Source of the DNA: Paenibacillus_D sp047238105
GTDB lineage: Bacteria > Bacillota > Bacilli > Paenibacillales > Paenibacillaceae
Direction: 5' to 3'
DNA: 64,000 nucleotides
NCBI RefSeq assembly: GCF_047238105.1
Contig: NZ_JBDFMD010000001.1
Span: 2,852,001-2,916,000 of the forward strand
Shown: positions 26,123 to 33,852 of the stretch, piece by piece
Numbering within the stretch: position 1 is the first letter of the stretch
How the letters are laid out: each line of letters starts with the position of its first letter
Translations under genes and position numbers: made by a program
The notes under the pieces: model-generated
Database searches by the model: none
Seen by the model: only the letters and a program-made list of their open reading frames with translations
What the model was told of the DNA's origin: nothing

Positions 26123-26603
26123 AAGTAACTTTTGCAGGCTGTTGAAAAAAGAAAGCCTACAGTCACGGATCGATCTTCCGATCGCTGTTGCCCCCAGATT
26201 TCTTTGATTTTTACCCCTTTTAGGGGTGAAATCCGGGGACAAAGGCGAACGCTTCGCTTCTCCAGATTCGATTCCGTGCCTCTCCGGCCATTTTTCAACA
26301 GCCTGCTTTTGTTACCTTATTGCGTTCCCGGAGAGCCCATACGCCAATCCAAGTAACTTTTGTTACCTCATTGCGCCTACCGAGCGCACATCCGAATTCA
26401 ACTGCCATTCGGCAGCTATTCCGGCACAATCTGCACCAATACGCCCGATTAACTGCCATTTGGCAGCTATTCCAGCTGGCCCGGCGCTTAATCGCTCATC
26501 CAACTGCGCTTTGGCAGTTATTCCAGCGCTCACAGCACCTAACCGCCCATCCAACTGCCATTCGGCAGTTATTCGATCGCGCTTAGCCTGCCGAGCATGC
26601 ACA
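26123..26603. repeat. tandem array of 51-bp units with hairpin heads
   Basis: Six units begin at 26123 (split by the MITE-like insertion and resuming at 26306), 26351, 26400, 26451, 26502 and 26553. The period is 51 bp; unit 1 is exactly 51 once the insertion and one target copy are removed, and unit 2 is 49. Each starts with a short hairpin, then ATT(G/C)C, then variable sequence ending near CGCCCATCC. The hairpin arms co-vary: GTAAC-TTTT-GTTAC in units 1-2, CTGCC-ATT(C/T)-GGCAG in units 3, 4 and 6, AACTGC...GCAGTT in unit 5. The array fills the place where hisA is normally found. Confidence 0.85.
26135..26305. mobile_element. MITE-like element, copy b (complete, inserted in the 51-bp array)
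   Basis: A 171-bp unit with ends CAGGCTGTTGAAAAA and TTTTTCAACAGCCTG, flanked by the duplication CTTTTG (26129-26134 and 26306-26311). Removing the element and one copy restores a perfect first unit of the 51-bp array. The internal core (26165-26277) has the same multi-stem structure as the copies at 13221, 44227, 60123 and 60281. No coding capacity. Confidence 0.88.
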
Positions 26604-26633
26604 GTTCATACACTTCGCTCTCATTACAGCCGA

Positions 26634-27257
26634 CTACGTCCGCACCGTCTGGGGGCTGCCCGTCAGCGCCAGGAAATTGTCCAGCAGCTGCATGCCGAGT
26701 TCGCCGCTCTTCTCCGGGTGGAACTGCATGCCGTATACATTGCCGCGGCCGACGATCGCCGTGACGTCCTGATAATAGTCTGTCGTCGCCAGCAGATCGG
26801 CAGATTCAGCCGGCTGTGCGTGGAATGAATGTACGAAGTATACATGCCCCTCCGTCAGTCCCTCGAACAGCGGGCTCGCCTGACGGAACGCCAGCCGGTT
26901 CCAGCCCATATGCGGCACCTTGTAATCGCCTTTGAACCGGATCACTTTGCCGGGAAGCAGGTTCAGCCCTTCATTGTTGCCGTATTCCTCGCTCTCGCTG
27001 AACAGCAGCTGCATGCCCAGACAGATGCCGAGCAGCGGCTTGCCGGAGCCGGCGTAGAAGCGCGTCACCTCATCCAGTCCCGTGTTGCGCAGATTCTGCA
27101 TCGCATCGCCGAACGCGCCTACGCCCGGCAGGATCGCGCCGTCGGCCTCCAGGATCTCCTGAGGGTCCGCGCTGACCTTCGCCTCATAGCCGAGCCGCTC
27201 GACCGCCTTGCTGACGCTGTGCAGATTGCCCATGCCATAATCGATGATCGCGATCAT
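26634..27257 (-). CDS. hisH: imidazole glycerol phosphate synthase, glutamine amidotransferase subunit
   Basis: Class I glutaminase that feeds ammonia to HisF. The 207-residue product has the nucleophile cysteine in LLGICLGMQLLF, the oxyanion-strand region LPGVGAFGDAM, and the His-Glu pair in GMQFHPEKSG. It starts one base after the hisB stop. The usual next gene, hisA, is not there; a repeat-filled gap follows. Confidence 0.97.
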   Translation of the reverse strand: MIAIIDYGMGNLHSVSKAVERLGYEAKVSADPQEILEADGAILPGVGAFGDAMQNLRNTGLDEVTRFYAGSGKPLLGICLGMQLLFSESEEYGNNEGLNLLPGKVIRFKGDYKVPHMGWNRLAFRQASPLFEGLTEGHVYFVHSFHAQPAESADLLATTDYYQDVTAIVGRGNVYGMQFHPEKSGELGMQLLDNFLALTGSPQTVRT

Positions 27258-27258
27258 G

Positions 27259-27858
27259 CTACAGCACCCCTTTCGTCGAAGGCACTCCTTGTACGCGGGG
27301 ATCGATCGAGGTCGCTTCGTCTATCGCCCGTCCAAGCGCTTTGAAGACCGCTTCGATCATATGGTGGGTGTTGTGTCCGTAGTGGACGATAACGTGCAGC
27401 GTCATCCGCGATTCCAGCGCCAGCTTCCACAGAAACTCATGCACCAGCTCCGTGCTGAAGCTGCCGACCTGCTGCGACGGATACTCGGCCCGGTATTCGA
27501 AATGCGGCCGGTTGCTCATGTCGATGATGACCTGCGCCAGCGCTTCATCCATCGGCACAAACACGCTCGCATAGCGCTTGATGCCGCGCTTGTCGCCCAG
27601 CGCCTCGCGCAGCGTCTGCCCCAGGCAGATGCCGATATCCTCGACCGTGTGATGATCATCGATGTCGATATCGCCTCGCGCCTCCACCTTCAGGTCGAAC
27701 TGGCCGTGCTTGGTAAACAGGTCCAGCATATGATTGAGAAACGGCACATCGGTCTCCAGCTCGGAGATGCCGCTGCCGTCTACGTTGAAGGACAGCTTAA
27801 TATCGGTCTCATTCGTTGTGCGCGCGACCTCGGCCGCGCGGCTTGGTTGCTCTGGCAT
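27259..27858 (-). CDS. hisB: imidazoleglycerol-phosphate dehydratase
   Basis: Dehydrates IGP to imidazole acetol phosphate, using Mn bound by two His-rich motifs, both visible: DDHHTVEDIGICLGQ and HYGHNTHHMIEA. The ATG 27856-27858 (MPEQPSRAAEVAR) gives 199 residues, the normal length for the monofunctional enzyme. An earlier in-frame ATG at 27930 would add 24 residues unlike the family; neither start has a good ribosome-binding site. A fragment of repeat family 2 (GAGGTTGTTCAAAAG) lies at about 27872. Confidence 0.95.
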   Translation of the reverse strand: MPEQPSRAAEVARTTNETDIKLSFNVDGSGISELETDVPFLNHMLDLFTKHGQFDLKVEARGDIDIDDHHTVEDIGICLGQTLREALGDKRGIKRYASVFVPMDEALAQVIIDMSNRPHFEYRAEYPSQQVGSFSTELVHEFLWKLALESRMTLHVIVHYGHNTHHMIEAVFKALGRAIDEATSIDPRVQGVPSTKGVL

Positions 27859-27959
27859 ACAGGATCCCTGCTTTCTAAGAGGTTGTTCAAAAGTTAACTC
27901 CCGCTCCACTCGCTCAAGCGACTCGCTCATCCGCTCCGACTGTGCAGCTCAGCCTGCGT

Positions 27960-29246
27960 TCAGCCCCGCTCCTGCTGCAGCCGCAGCTCGATCGCCCGGG
28001 CATGGCCCTCCAGCCCTTCGTGCCGGGCGAGCGTCATGATGGCCTCGCCATTTGCCAGCAGCGCGTCTCTGCTGTAATGGATCAGACTGGACTTCTTGAT
28101 GAAGTCGTCCACGTTGACCGGTGAAGAGAAGCGCGCCGTGCCGTTGGTCGGCAGGATGTGGTTGGGGCCGGCGAAGTAGTCGCCCACCGGCTCCGAGCTG
28201 TACGGCCCGAGGAAGATCGCGCCCGCATTCTCGATACTGCCGAGCAACTGCATCGGATCCGTCGTCATAACCTCCAGATGCTCCGGCGCCATCTGATTGA
28301 TCACCTGCACGCCCTCGGCCAGCGACTCGACCAGCAGCACCGCGCCGTAGCTGTCGATCGACTTGCGCGCGATCGTCTCGCGCGGCAGCGTCGCCAGCTG
28401 GCGCTCCACCTCGGCAGCTACCGCTTCGCCCAGCTGCCGCGACGGCGTTACCAGCACCGCCGACGCCATCTCGTCGTGCTCCGCCTGCGACAGCAGATCG
28501 GCGGCCACATAGCCCGGATCCGCCGTCTCATCGGCCAGCACGGCGATCTCGCTCGGTCCGGCGATGCTGTCGATATCGACCACGCCGAACACGGTGCGCT
28601 TCGCCAAGGCGACATAGATGTTGCCCGGCCCGGTGATCTTGTCGACCGGCGGGATGCTCGCCGTGCCATAAGCCAGCGCTGCCACCGCCTGGGCGCCGCC
28701 GACCCGGTAGATCTCCTCTACGCCCGCTTCCGCAGCCGCCACCAGGATGTACGGGTTGATGCCCGGCTGTCCGCCTGTCGCCGGCGGCGTCACCATAACG
28801 ATCTCCGGCACGCCCGCTACCTGGGCCGGGATGACGTTCATCAGCACGGACGAAGGATACGCCGCCTTGCCGCCCGGCACGTACACGCCCACCCGGCGCA
28901 GCGGCCGGATGATCTGGCCCAGCAGTGTCCCGTCGGGCTGCAGATCCATCCACGAGCCGCGCTTCTGCTTCTCATGGAACGCCCGGATGTTGACCGCAGC
29001 CGCCCGGATCGCGGTCAAGAACGCTTCGTCAACCTCGCTGTAAGCAGCCTGGATCTCCTCCGGCGTCACCCGCAGGGAAGCTGCGTCCAGCTTCATCCCG
29101 TCATGCTCCTCCGTATAGCGGAGCAGAGCCTCGTCTCCTTCACTCCGGACGCCGGCGACGATGCGCGCGACCGCTTCGTTCTGCTCCGGCGTACCGTATT
29201 CGACCTCGCGGCTCAGGTTAAACTCGCTTGCTGGCATGATCCGCAT
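27960..29246 (-). CDS. hisD: histidinol dehydrogenase
   Basis: Zinc enzyme oxidising histidinol to histidine in two NAD-dependent steps. The 428-residue product starts at ATG 29244-29246 (MRIMPASEFN), placed by GGGGGAGAT. Motifs: VGVYVPGGKAAYPSSVLMN, the zinc ligands in LLSQAEHDEMASAVL, IAGPSEIAVLADE, and APEHLEV. The upstream in-frame extension overlaps the hisG end and is Arg-rich non-family sequence, so it was rejected. Confidence 0.97.
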   Translation of the reverse strand: MRIMPASEFNLSREVEYGTPEQNEAVARIVAGVRSEGDEALLRYTEEHDGMKLDAASLRVTPEEIQAAYSEVDEAFLTAIRAAAVNIRAFHEKQKRGSWMDLQPDGTLLGQIIRPLRRVGVYVPGGKAAYPSSVLMNVIPAQVAGVPEIVMVTPPATGGQPGINPYILVAAAEAGVEEIYRVGGAQAVAALAYGTASIPPVDKITGPGNIYVALAKRTVFGVVDIDSIAGPSEIAVLADETADPGYVAADLLSQAEHDEMASAVLVTPSRQLGEAVAAEVERQLATLPRETIARKSIDSYGAVLLVESLAEGVQVINQMAPEHLEVMTTDPMQLLGSIENAGAIFLGPYSSEPVGDYFAGPNHILPTNGTARFSSPVNVDDFIKKSSLIHYSRDALLANGEAIMTLARHEGLEGHARAIELRLQQERG

Positions 29247-29343
29247 GCCTATCTCCCCCTTCTGTCTCTCAGGACGCGGAAGAAGGTTGCCGGGCTCTCC
29301 CTTTCGCTCCTCGCCCCTCGCATCTTCCCGCGCCCAGCCGCTC

Positions 29344-29997
29344 CTACACCTGCACCTGCTTCTCCGAGATCGTGCGCTGCAGCCGGTCGCACAGGCTCTG
29401 GATCGCCTCATTCTTCATCCGGTAGCTCACTCGGTTGGCGATCAGCCGGCTGGTGATGCCGAAGATCGTCTCCATCTCGACCAGCCCGTTCTCCTTCAGC
29501 GTCTGTCCCGTCTCGACCATATCGACGATCCGGTCGGCCAGCCCGATCAACGGCGCCAGCTCGATCGAGCCATTCAGCTTGATCACCTCGACCTGCTGCC
29601 CCTGCTCGCGGAAGTATTGGGACGCCACATTGGGATACTTGGTCGCCACCCGCGGGTGGATCGACGGCTGCCAATCCGGCAGCCCGATCACCGACATCCG
29701 GCACTTGGCGATACCCAGGTCCAGCAGCTCGTAGACGTCCTTGTCCTCCTCCATCAGCACATCCTTACCGACGATGCCGATATCCGCTACGCCATACTCC
29801 ACATAAGTCGGCACGTCGACCGGCTTCGCCATGATGAAGGCCATCCGCACCTCGGGGATCTCGATGATCAGCTTGCGCGTATCGTCAAAATCGCTCGGGA
29901 TCGGCAGACCCGCCTCCCGGAACAGCTTGGAAGCCTGCTTGTAGATGCGGCCCTTGGGCATCGCCACCTTCAGCAGCTCTGTCTCCTGCTCTCTCAT
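29344..29997 (-). CDS. hisG: ATP phosphoribosyltransferase, short form
   Basis: First step of histidine synthesis: condenses ATP and PRPP. At 217 residues it is the short form, which lacks the C-terminal regulatory domain and needs HisZ as regulatory partner. It contains VAMPKGRIYKQA near the N-terminus, the VADIGIVGKD loop and the PRPP-binding segment ETGQTLKENGL. The start overlaps the hisZ stop (ATGA), so the two subunits are translationally coupled. Confidence 0.96.
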   Translation of the reverse strand: MREQETELLKVAMPKGRIYKQASKLFREAGLPIPSDFDDTRKLIIEIPEVRMAFIMAKPVDVPTYVEYGVADIGIVGKDVLMEEDKDVYELLDLGIAKCRMSVIGLPDWQPSIHPRVATKYPNVASQYFREQGQQVEVIKLNGSIELAPLIGLADRIVDMVETGQTLKENGLVEMETIFGITSRLIANRVSYRMKNEAIQSLCDRLQRTISEKQVQV

Positions 29998-31184
29998 CGG
30001 CTTGCTCCTCCCTTCGTCCGGCTGCCTGGCGCGATAACCTCGTCATAACGGACGTCCTCGGCTTGCCAGCCATCCCATTCCTCCACTTTGCAGGTGACCG
30101 CGATATCCCCAGCTGCCCGGTACCGCGCAGCCGCCGCCAGCGCTTCGGCACGGCTCGCGTCGTCGAAGCCGATCAGCACACGCCTGCGGTGGTCGCCACC
30201 GTCCCCTTCGACCAGATCCAGGATGCGCGTCGTCTTGACGGCGAACCCGGTGGCCGGCGCCGGCCGCCCAAACTGCTGCAGCAGGTTGTCGTACCGGCCG
30301 CCGCTGACGACAGGGAAGCCCAGGTCGGCTGCGTATCCCTCGAAGGTCATGCCCGTATAATAGGAGAAGTCGCCGATCATCGTCAGATCGATCAGCACCT
30401 GATCACGCACGCCGTACGACTCCAGCACCTCCCAGATCTTGCAGAGATGACGGATCGACGCTTGGGCCGTCGCATTGCCGCTGAGCTGCAGCGCCTGCTC
30501 GCATACTTCCTCGCCCCCGCGCAGCCTCAGGATCGCCTCCAGCTCCTGACGGACCGGCTCAGCTAGCTCAAGCTGGGTCAGTCGCTCCCGGTACCCGACA
30601 TAATCGCGGCCCAGCAGACAGGCTTTCAGTGCCTCCTGCGCTTCCTCTCGGTCTCCCAGCATCTCCTCGAACAAACCGTTCAAGAAGCCGACATGACCGA
30701 TCGCGATCTTGAACCGGCTGACGCCGGCCGCCTGCAGCGAAGCGATCGCCAGCGCCACCATCTCGGCATCCGCTTCCGGGGAAGCGTCGCCCACGAGCTC
30801 TACGCCCGTCTGGAAGAACTCGGCTTCGCGGCCGGCCTCCTCCTCGATGGAGCGGAACACGTTGGAGTGGTAAGACAGCCGCAGCGGGAACTGCTCTTCC
30901 TTGAGCAGTGAAGCAACCACGCGGGCGATCGGCGCCGTCATATCCGAGCGCAGGACCAGCGTGGTGCCTCGGTTATTGAGCAGCTTGAACAGCTTCTGGT
31001 CAGAGGTGGAGCTCGCCACGCCTACCGTATCGTAATATTCCATCGTCGGCGTGATGATCTGCTCATAGCCCCAGCCGGCCATGCAGTCCAGCACCAGCCG
31101 CTCGACCGTCCGCAGCTTGGCGACGGCATGCGGCAGGTAATCCTTTGCTCCGATCGGTTTTTCGAACACTTTTGGTTTCGACAA
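29994..31184 (-). CDS. hisZ: ATP phosphoribosyltransferase regulatory subunit
   Basis: Paralogue of histidyl-tRNA synthetase that activates short-form HisG and carries the feedback site for histidine. The 396-residue product retains the class-II synthetase core (LRSDMTAPIARVVAS; FSYYTGMTFEGYA; VVSGGRYDNLLQQFG). Start TTG 31182-31184 (MSKPKVFEKPIGAKDYLP) lies six bases after GAAGGTG; a second TTG five codons upstream lacks a ribosome-binding site. It is the first gene of the histidine operon, with a promoter 72 bases upstream. Confidence 0.95.
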   Translation of the reverse strand: MSKPKVFEKPIGAKDYLPHAVAKLRTVERLVLDCMAGWGYEQIITPTMEYYDTVGVASSTSDQKLFKLLNNRGTTLVLRSDMTAPIARVVASLLKEEQFPLRLSYHSNVFRSIEEEAGREAEFFQTGVELVGDASPEADAEMVALAIASLQAAGVSRFKIAIGHVGFLNGLFEEMLGDREEAQEALKACLLGRDYVGYRERLTQLELAEPVRQELEAILRLRGGEEVCEQALQLSGNATAQASIRHLCKIWEVLESYGVRDQVLIDLTMIGDFSYYTGMTFEGYAADLGFPVVSGGRYDNLLQQFGRPAPATGFAVKTTRILDLVEGDGGDHRRRVLIGFDDASRAEALAAAARYRAAGDIAVTCKVEEWDGWQAEDVRYDEVIAPGSRTKGGASR

Positions 31185-31255
31185 TCGATTCACCTTCAAT
31201 TTGCTTTAGTTTGTTAACGTGCTACCATACTACCAAAATAAAGAGTTTAGTCGTT

Positions 31256-31284
31256 ATCTTATCATGGAAGACGCGCTTCGTCAA
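31256..31284 (-). promoter_or_regulatory. sigma-A promoter of the histidine operon
   Basis: TTGACG (31279-31284), 17-base spacer and TAAGAT (31256-31261) on the minus strand. The leader is only about 65 bases, too short for a full T-box. Confidence 0.75.
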
Positions 31285-31438
31285 CTGCCGGCATCCGGTC
31301 AGCTTCGGGTCGCGCCAGCCCCAGCGACTCAGTCCAAAGAGGCCGTCTGCCGGGCACTTCCGGCAAACCGCCTTTTAACCGAGCTCTGATGCTTCCCAGC
31401 CAGGGGCATAGGTGCATTTCCAAGCGACCGACCAGCGC

Positions 31439-31987
31439 TCAGACTTCCCCAGCACCCCCATCAGCAGAGTCCGAGGCCACGCCTCCCGCCTCTGCGAGGG
31501 CCGTCTCATTGGTGCCCAGCACCTGCATCGGGTTGCCGCCTACGAAGGCATACGCCGGCACATCCTTGTGCACCAGCGAGCCCGCCGAGACGATCGCGTG
31601 ATCGCCGATCGTCACCCCCGGCAGAATCGTCGTATTGGCACCGATCATCACGTTCTCGCCGATCCGCACATCGCCCAGCCGGTACTCGCGGATCAGATAC
31701 TCATGGGTGAGGATCGTCGTGTTGTAGCCGACGATACTGTTGTCCCCGATGCGGATCCGCTCCGGGAAGAAGACGTCGACCATCACCATCAGAGCAAACG
31801 CTGTATGGCGGCCAACCTCCATGCCGAGCACCCGCCGGTAGATCCAGTTCTTCACGGGCAGGATCGGACAATACCTTGCAATCTGGATGGCGATAAAGTT
31901 GCGGACGGCTTTCCACGGACTGACGGTGCGGTATACCTGCCACAGCGCATTGGGGCCCTCGACCGGGTAGCGTTCAACGTTTCTCAG
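31439..31987 (-). CDS. yvoF: acyltransferase of the left-handed beta-helix family (YvoF type), probable CTG start
   Basis: Hexapeptide-repeat O-acetyltransferase family; substrate unknown. The repeat region (IRIGDNSIVGYNTTILTHEYL, then VRIGENVMIGANTTILPGVTIGDHAIV) is typical. Conventional start codons begin only at GTG 31855, but the reading frame upstream encodes clear family sequence (NVERYPVEGPNALWQVYRT, then VSPWKAVRNFIAIQIARY). The only plausible initiator is CTG 31985-31987, which overlaps the ppaX stop as CTGA behind AGGAG. That gives 182 residues. The Ala/Gly-rich last 25 residues look like an extension. Gene order hprK-lgt-ppaX-yvoF matches Bacillus. Confidence 0.85.
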   Translation of the reverse strand: MRNVERYPVEGPNALWQVYRTVSPWKAVRNFIAIQIARYCPILPVKNWIYRRVLGMEVGRHTAFALMVMVDVFFPERIRIGDNSIVGYNTTILTHEYLIREYRLGDVRIGENVMIGANTTILPGVTIGDHAIVSAGSLVHKDVPAYAFVGGNPMQVLGTNETALAEAGGVASDSADGGAGEV

Positions 31988-32643
31988 GGCGTCTCCTGCT
32001 CCAATCCGGCTAGACTCAGCAGCTCGCGCATATCATGGATGATATAATCCGCCCCGGCCTCGCGCAGCTTCGCCTCGCCTTTGAGAGACCATGCGACGCC
32101 TACCGAACGCACGCCTGCCGCAGCCGCAGACTGGATATCGACGACGCTGTCGCCTACCATCAGCGCCGTATCTGCCGCCGCTCCCAGCTTGCTGAGCGCC
32201 AGCTCGACAGGCTGCGCGTCCGGCTTGGGACGCTCGACATCATCCAGCGTGACGATGGCTTGCATGTAGTCCCGGATACCGACATGCTTCAGTCCCCGCT
32301 CAGTCGTCAGTTGCATCTTCGTTGTTACGACACCGAGCGCAAGACCTGCCTTATGCAGCTGATCCAATACCTCAGGCACATAAGGGAAAGGCTTGACCAG
32401 ATCGTCATGCAGCTGCAGATTGATGGCGCGGTAGGCGCCGATCAGCTCCGCCACATCCTCAGCCCCCGAGAACTGCTGCAGCTGCACCGCAAGCGGCAGC
32501 CCCATGCTCGGGATGATATGCTCGCGGGCGAAGCCCTCAGGCACTACGTCCTTCAGCGCATGCAGGAACGATTGGATGATCAGCTCGTTGGTGTCCAGGA
32601 TTGTGCCGTCCAGGTCAAATAATACCGTTTGAAAGTTAGCCAT
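31984..32643 (-). CDS. ppaX: pyrophosphatase PpaX
   Basis: HAD-family phosphatase that hydrolyses the pyrophosphate released when HprK dephosphorylates P-Ser-HPr. The 219-residue product has motif I DLDGTILDTNE, motif II VVTTK, the KPDAQPVELAL lysine motif and motif III MVGDSVVDIQSA. Its stop overlaps the likely CTG start of yvoF, and it lies about 70 bases downstream of lgt. Confidence 0.95.
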   Translation of the reverse strand: MANFQTVLFDLDGTILDTNELIIQSFLHALKDVVPEGFAREHIIPSMGLPLAVQLQQFSGAEDVAELIGAYRAINLQLHDDLVKPFPYVPEVLDQLHKAGLALGVVTTKMQLTTERGLKHVGIRDYMQAIVTLDDVERPKPDAQPVELALSKLGAAADTALMVGDSVVDIQSAAAAGVRSVGVAWSLKGEAKLREAGADYIIHDMRELLSLAGLEQETP

Positions 32644-32711
32644 GCCGTACTCCTTGTCTTAGACTGCCCGAAATATCAAACTTCGAGCAGTCTTTGGTCT
32701 ACGTATATGCG

Positions 32712-33836
32712 TTATTTCTTGTCCGCATCGTCTGCGGGCGACTTGTCCTGCTCCGCTGCAGGCGACTTGCCCTCTGCTTTCTTATCCCGCTTGTCCTCGC
32801 CGATATCCTCCAGGACAGTCAGCACTTCATTCTTCTCCATCGTCACCAGCGGATCGGATTCGCGGGCTTCGGTAACCGTCTCATCCGGCTCATGCGTCTT
32901 CTCGCTGCCGTCCGCCTTGGAGGAGACGATCGGATCCAGATAGCGCTGCGATGCCGCGCCTGTCGATCTGCGGATCACGATGAGCGCGATGCAGACCAGG
33001 ATGATGACCAATGCGAGCAATTGGGAGATCCGGACATTCCCATAGGCCGGATCCAACGCGCCAGGGGTGAACGTACCCGTCATCGGCGACCACAGTCCCT
33101 GGATGAGGCTGACCAGCCACTGCGGCCCCTGGAAGGCCAGACTGTCAGTCCGCAGCCCTTCGATGAAGAAGCGCCCGATCGAATACCAGATGAAGTACGA
33201 GAACAGCAGCTCGCCCGCACGCAGGAAACGCTGGCGGCGCAGCACGAACAGCAGCAGCAGGCCGACGAAGCTCCAGGCTGACTCATACAGGAACGTCGGA
33301 TGCCGGAACATCCCATTGATAAACATATGATCGACGATCCAGGAAGGCAGATGCAGCGTCTCCCGAAGGAAGGACTCGCCGACCGGCTCGCCGTAAGCCT
33401 CCTGATTCATGAAGTTGCCCCAACGGCCGATCATCTGACCGATCAGCAGCGACGGCGCACAGATGTCGGCGATCCGCCAGAAGCTGTACCCTTTATAACG
33501 GAAATAAAAGAATCCGCAGATCAGCGCCCCGATCAACGCGCCATAGATGGCGATGCCGCCGTTCCAAATCGCGAAGATACTGAGCAGATCACCTTTGTAT
33601 TCATCCCACTTAAACGCAACATAGTAGATTCTGGCACCGATAATGGCCGAGGGAACACCCAGCAGCAGCAGGTCCATGAAAAAATCCGGCGCGATCCCGA
33701 ATCGTTTGCCTTCCTGGACAGCTAGCAGCAGACCGGCCAACGCCGCGCACCCCAGAATAATGCCATACCAGTTCACAGTAAGCGGCCCCAGTTGAAAAGC
33801 AACCGGGTTCAAACTCAGCAGACTTATCAGATTCAT
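32712..33836 (-). CDS. lgt: prolipoprotein diacylglyceryl transferase with long C-terminal tail
   Basis: Integral membrane enzyme that adds diacylglycerol to the lipobox cysteine of prolipoproteins. Seven hydrophobic segments and the signature IGRWGNFMNQEAYGEP (about residues 138-153) are present, and the last helix ends near residue 290. The 374-residue product is then extended by about 80 hydrophilic residues rich in Glu, Asp, Lys and Ser, presumably cytoplasmic. It follows hprK by 16 bases. A client with a lipobox is encoded at 54199 in this window. Confidence 0.96.
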   Translation of the reverse strand: MNLISLLSLNPVAFQLGPLTVNWYGIILGCAALAGLLLAVQEGKRFGIAPDFFMDLLLLGVPSAIIGARIYYVAFKWDEYKGDLLSIFAIWNGGIAIYGALIGALICGFFYFRYKGYSFWRIADICAPSLLIGQMIGRWGNFMNQEAYGEPVGESFLRETLHLPSWIVDHMFINGMFRHPTFLYESAWSFVGLLLLFVLRRQRFLRAGELLFSYFIWYSIGRFFIEGLRTDSLAFQGPQWLVSLIQGLWSPMTGTFTPGALDPAYGNVRISQLLALVIILVCIALIVIRRSTGAASQRYLDPIVSSKADGSEKTHEPDETVTEARESDPLVTMEKNEVLTVLEDIGEDKRDKKAEGKSPAAEQDKSPADDADKK

Positions 33837-33852
33837 GATCCCCTAGACTCCT

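Noticed and set aside
26400..26603. Possible CRISPR array
   Set aside because: Units are adjacent with no unique spacers of constant length, the repeat is degenerate, and no cas gene is present. It is a tandem repeat.
27859..27930. Longer hisB starting at 27930
   Set aside because: The extra 24 residues do not resemble HisB and the ribosome-binding site is poorly spaced; the 199-residue form has the family length.
29247..29411. N-terminal extension of hisD
   Set aside because: It overlaps hisG, is Arg-rich and unlike the family; ATG 29246 has a strong ribosome-binding site.
31200..31255. T-box-like sequence (GGTAGCACG) in the hisZ leader
   Set aside because: The leader is only about 65 bases and lacks stem I, a specifier loop and a terminator, so the resemblance is probably chance.
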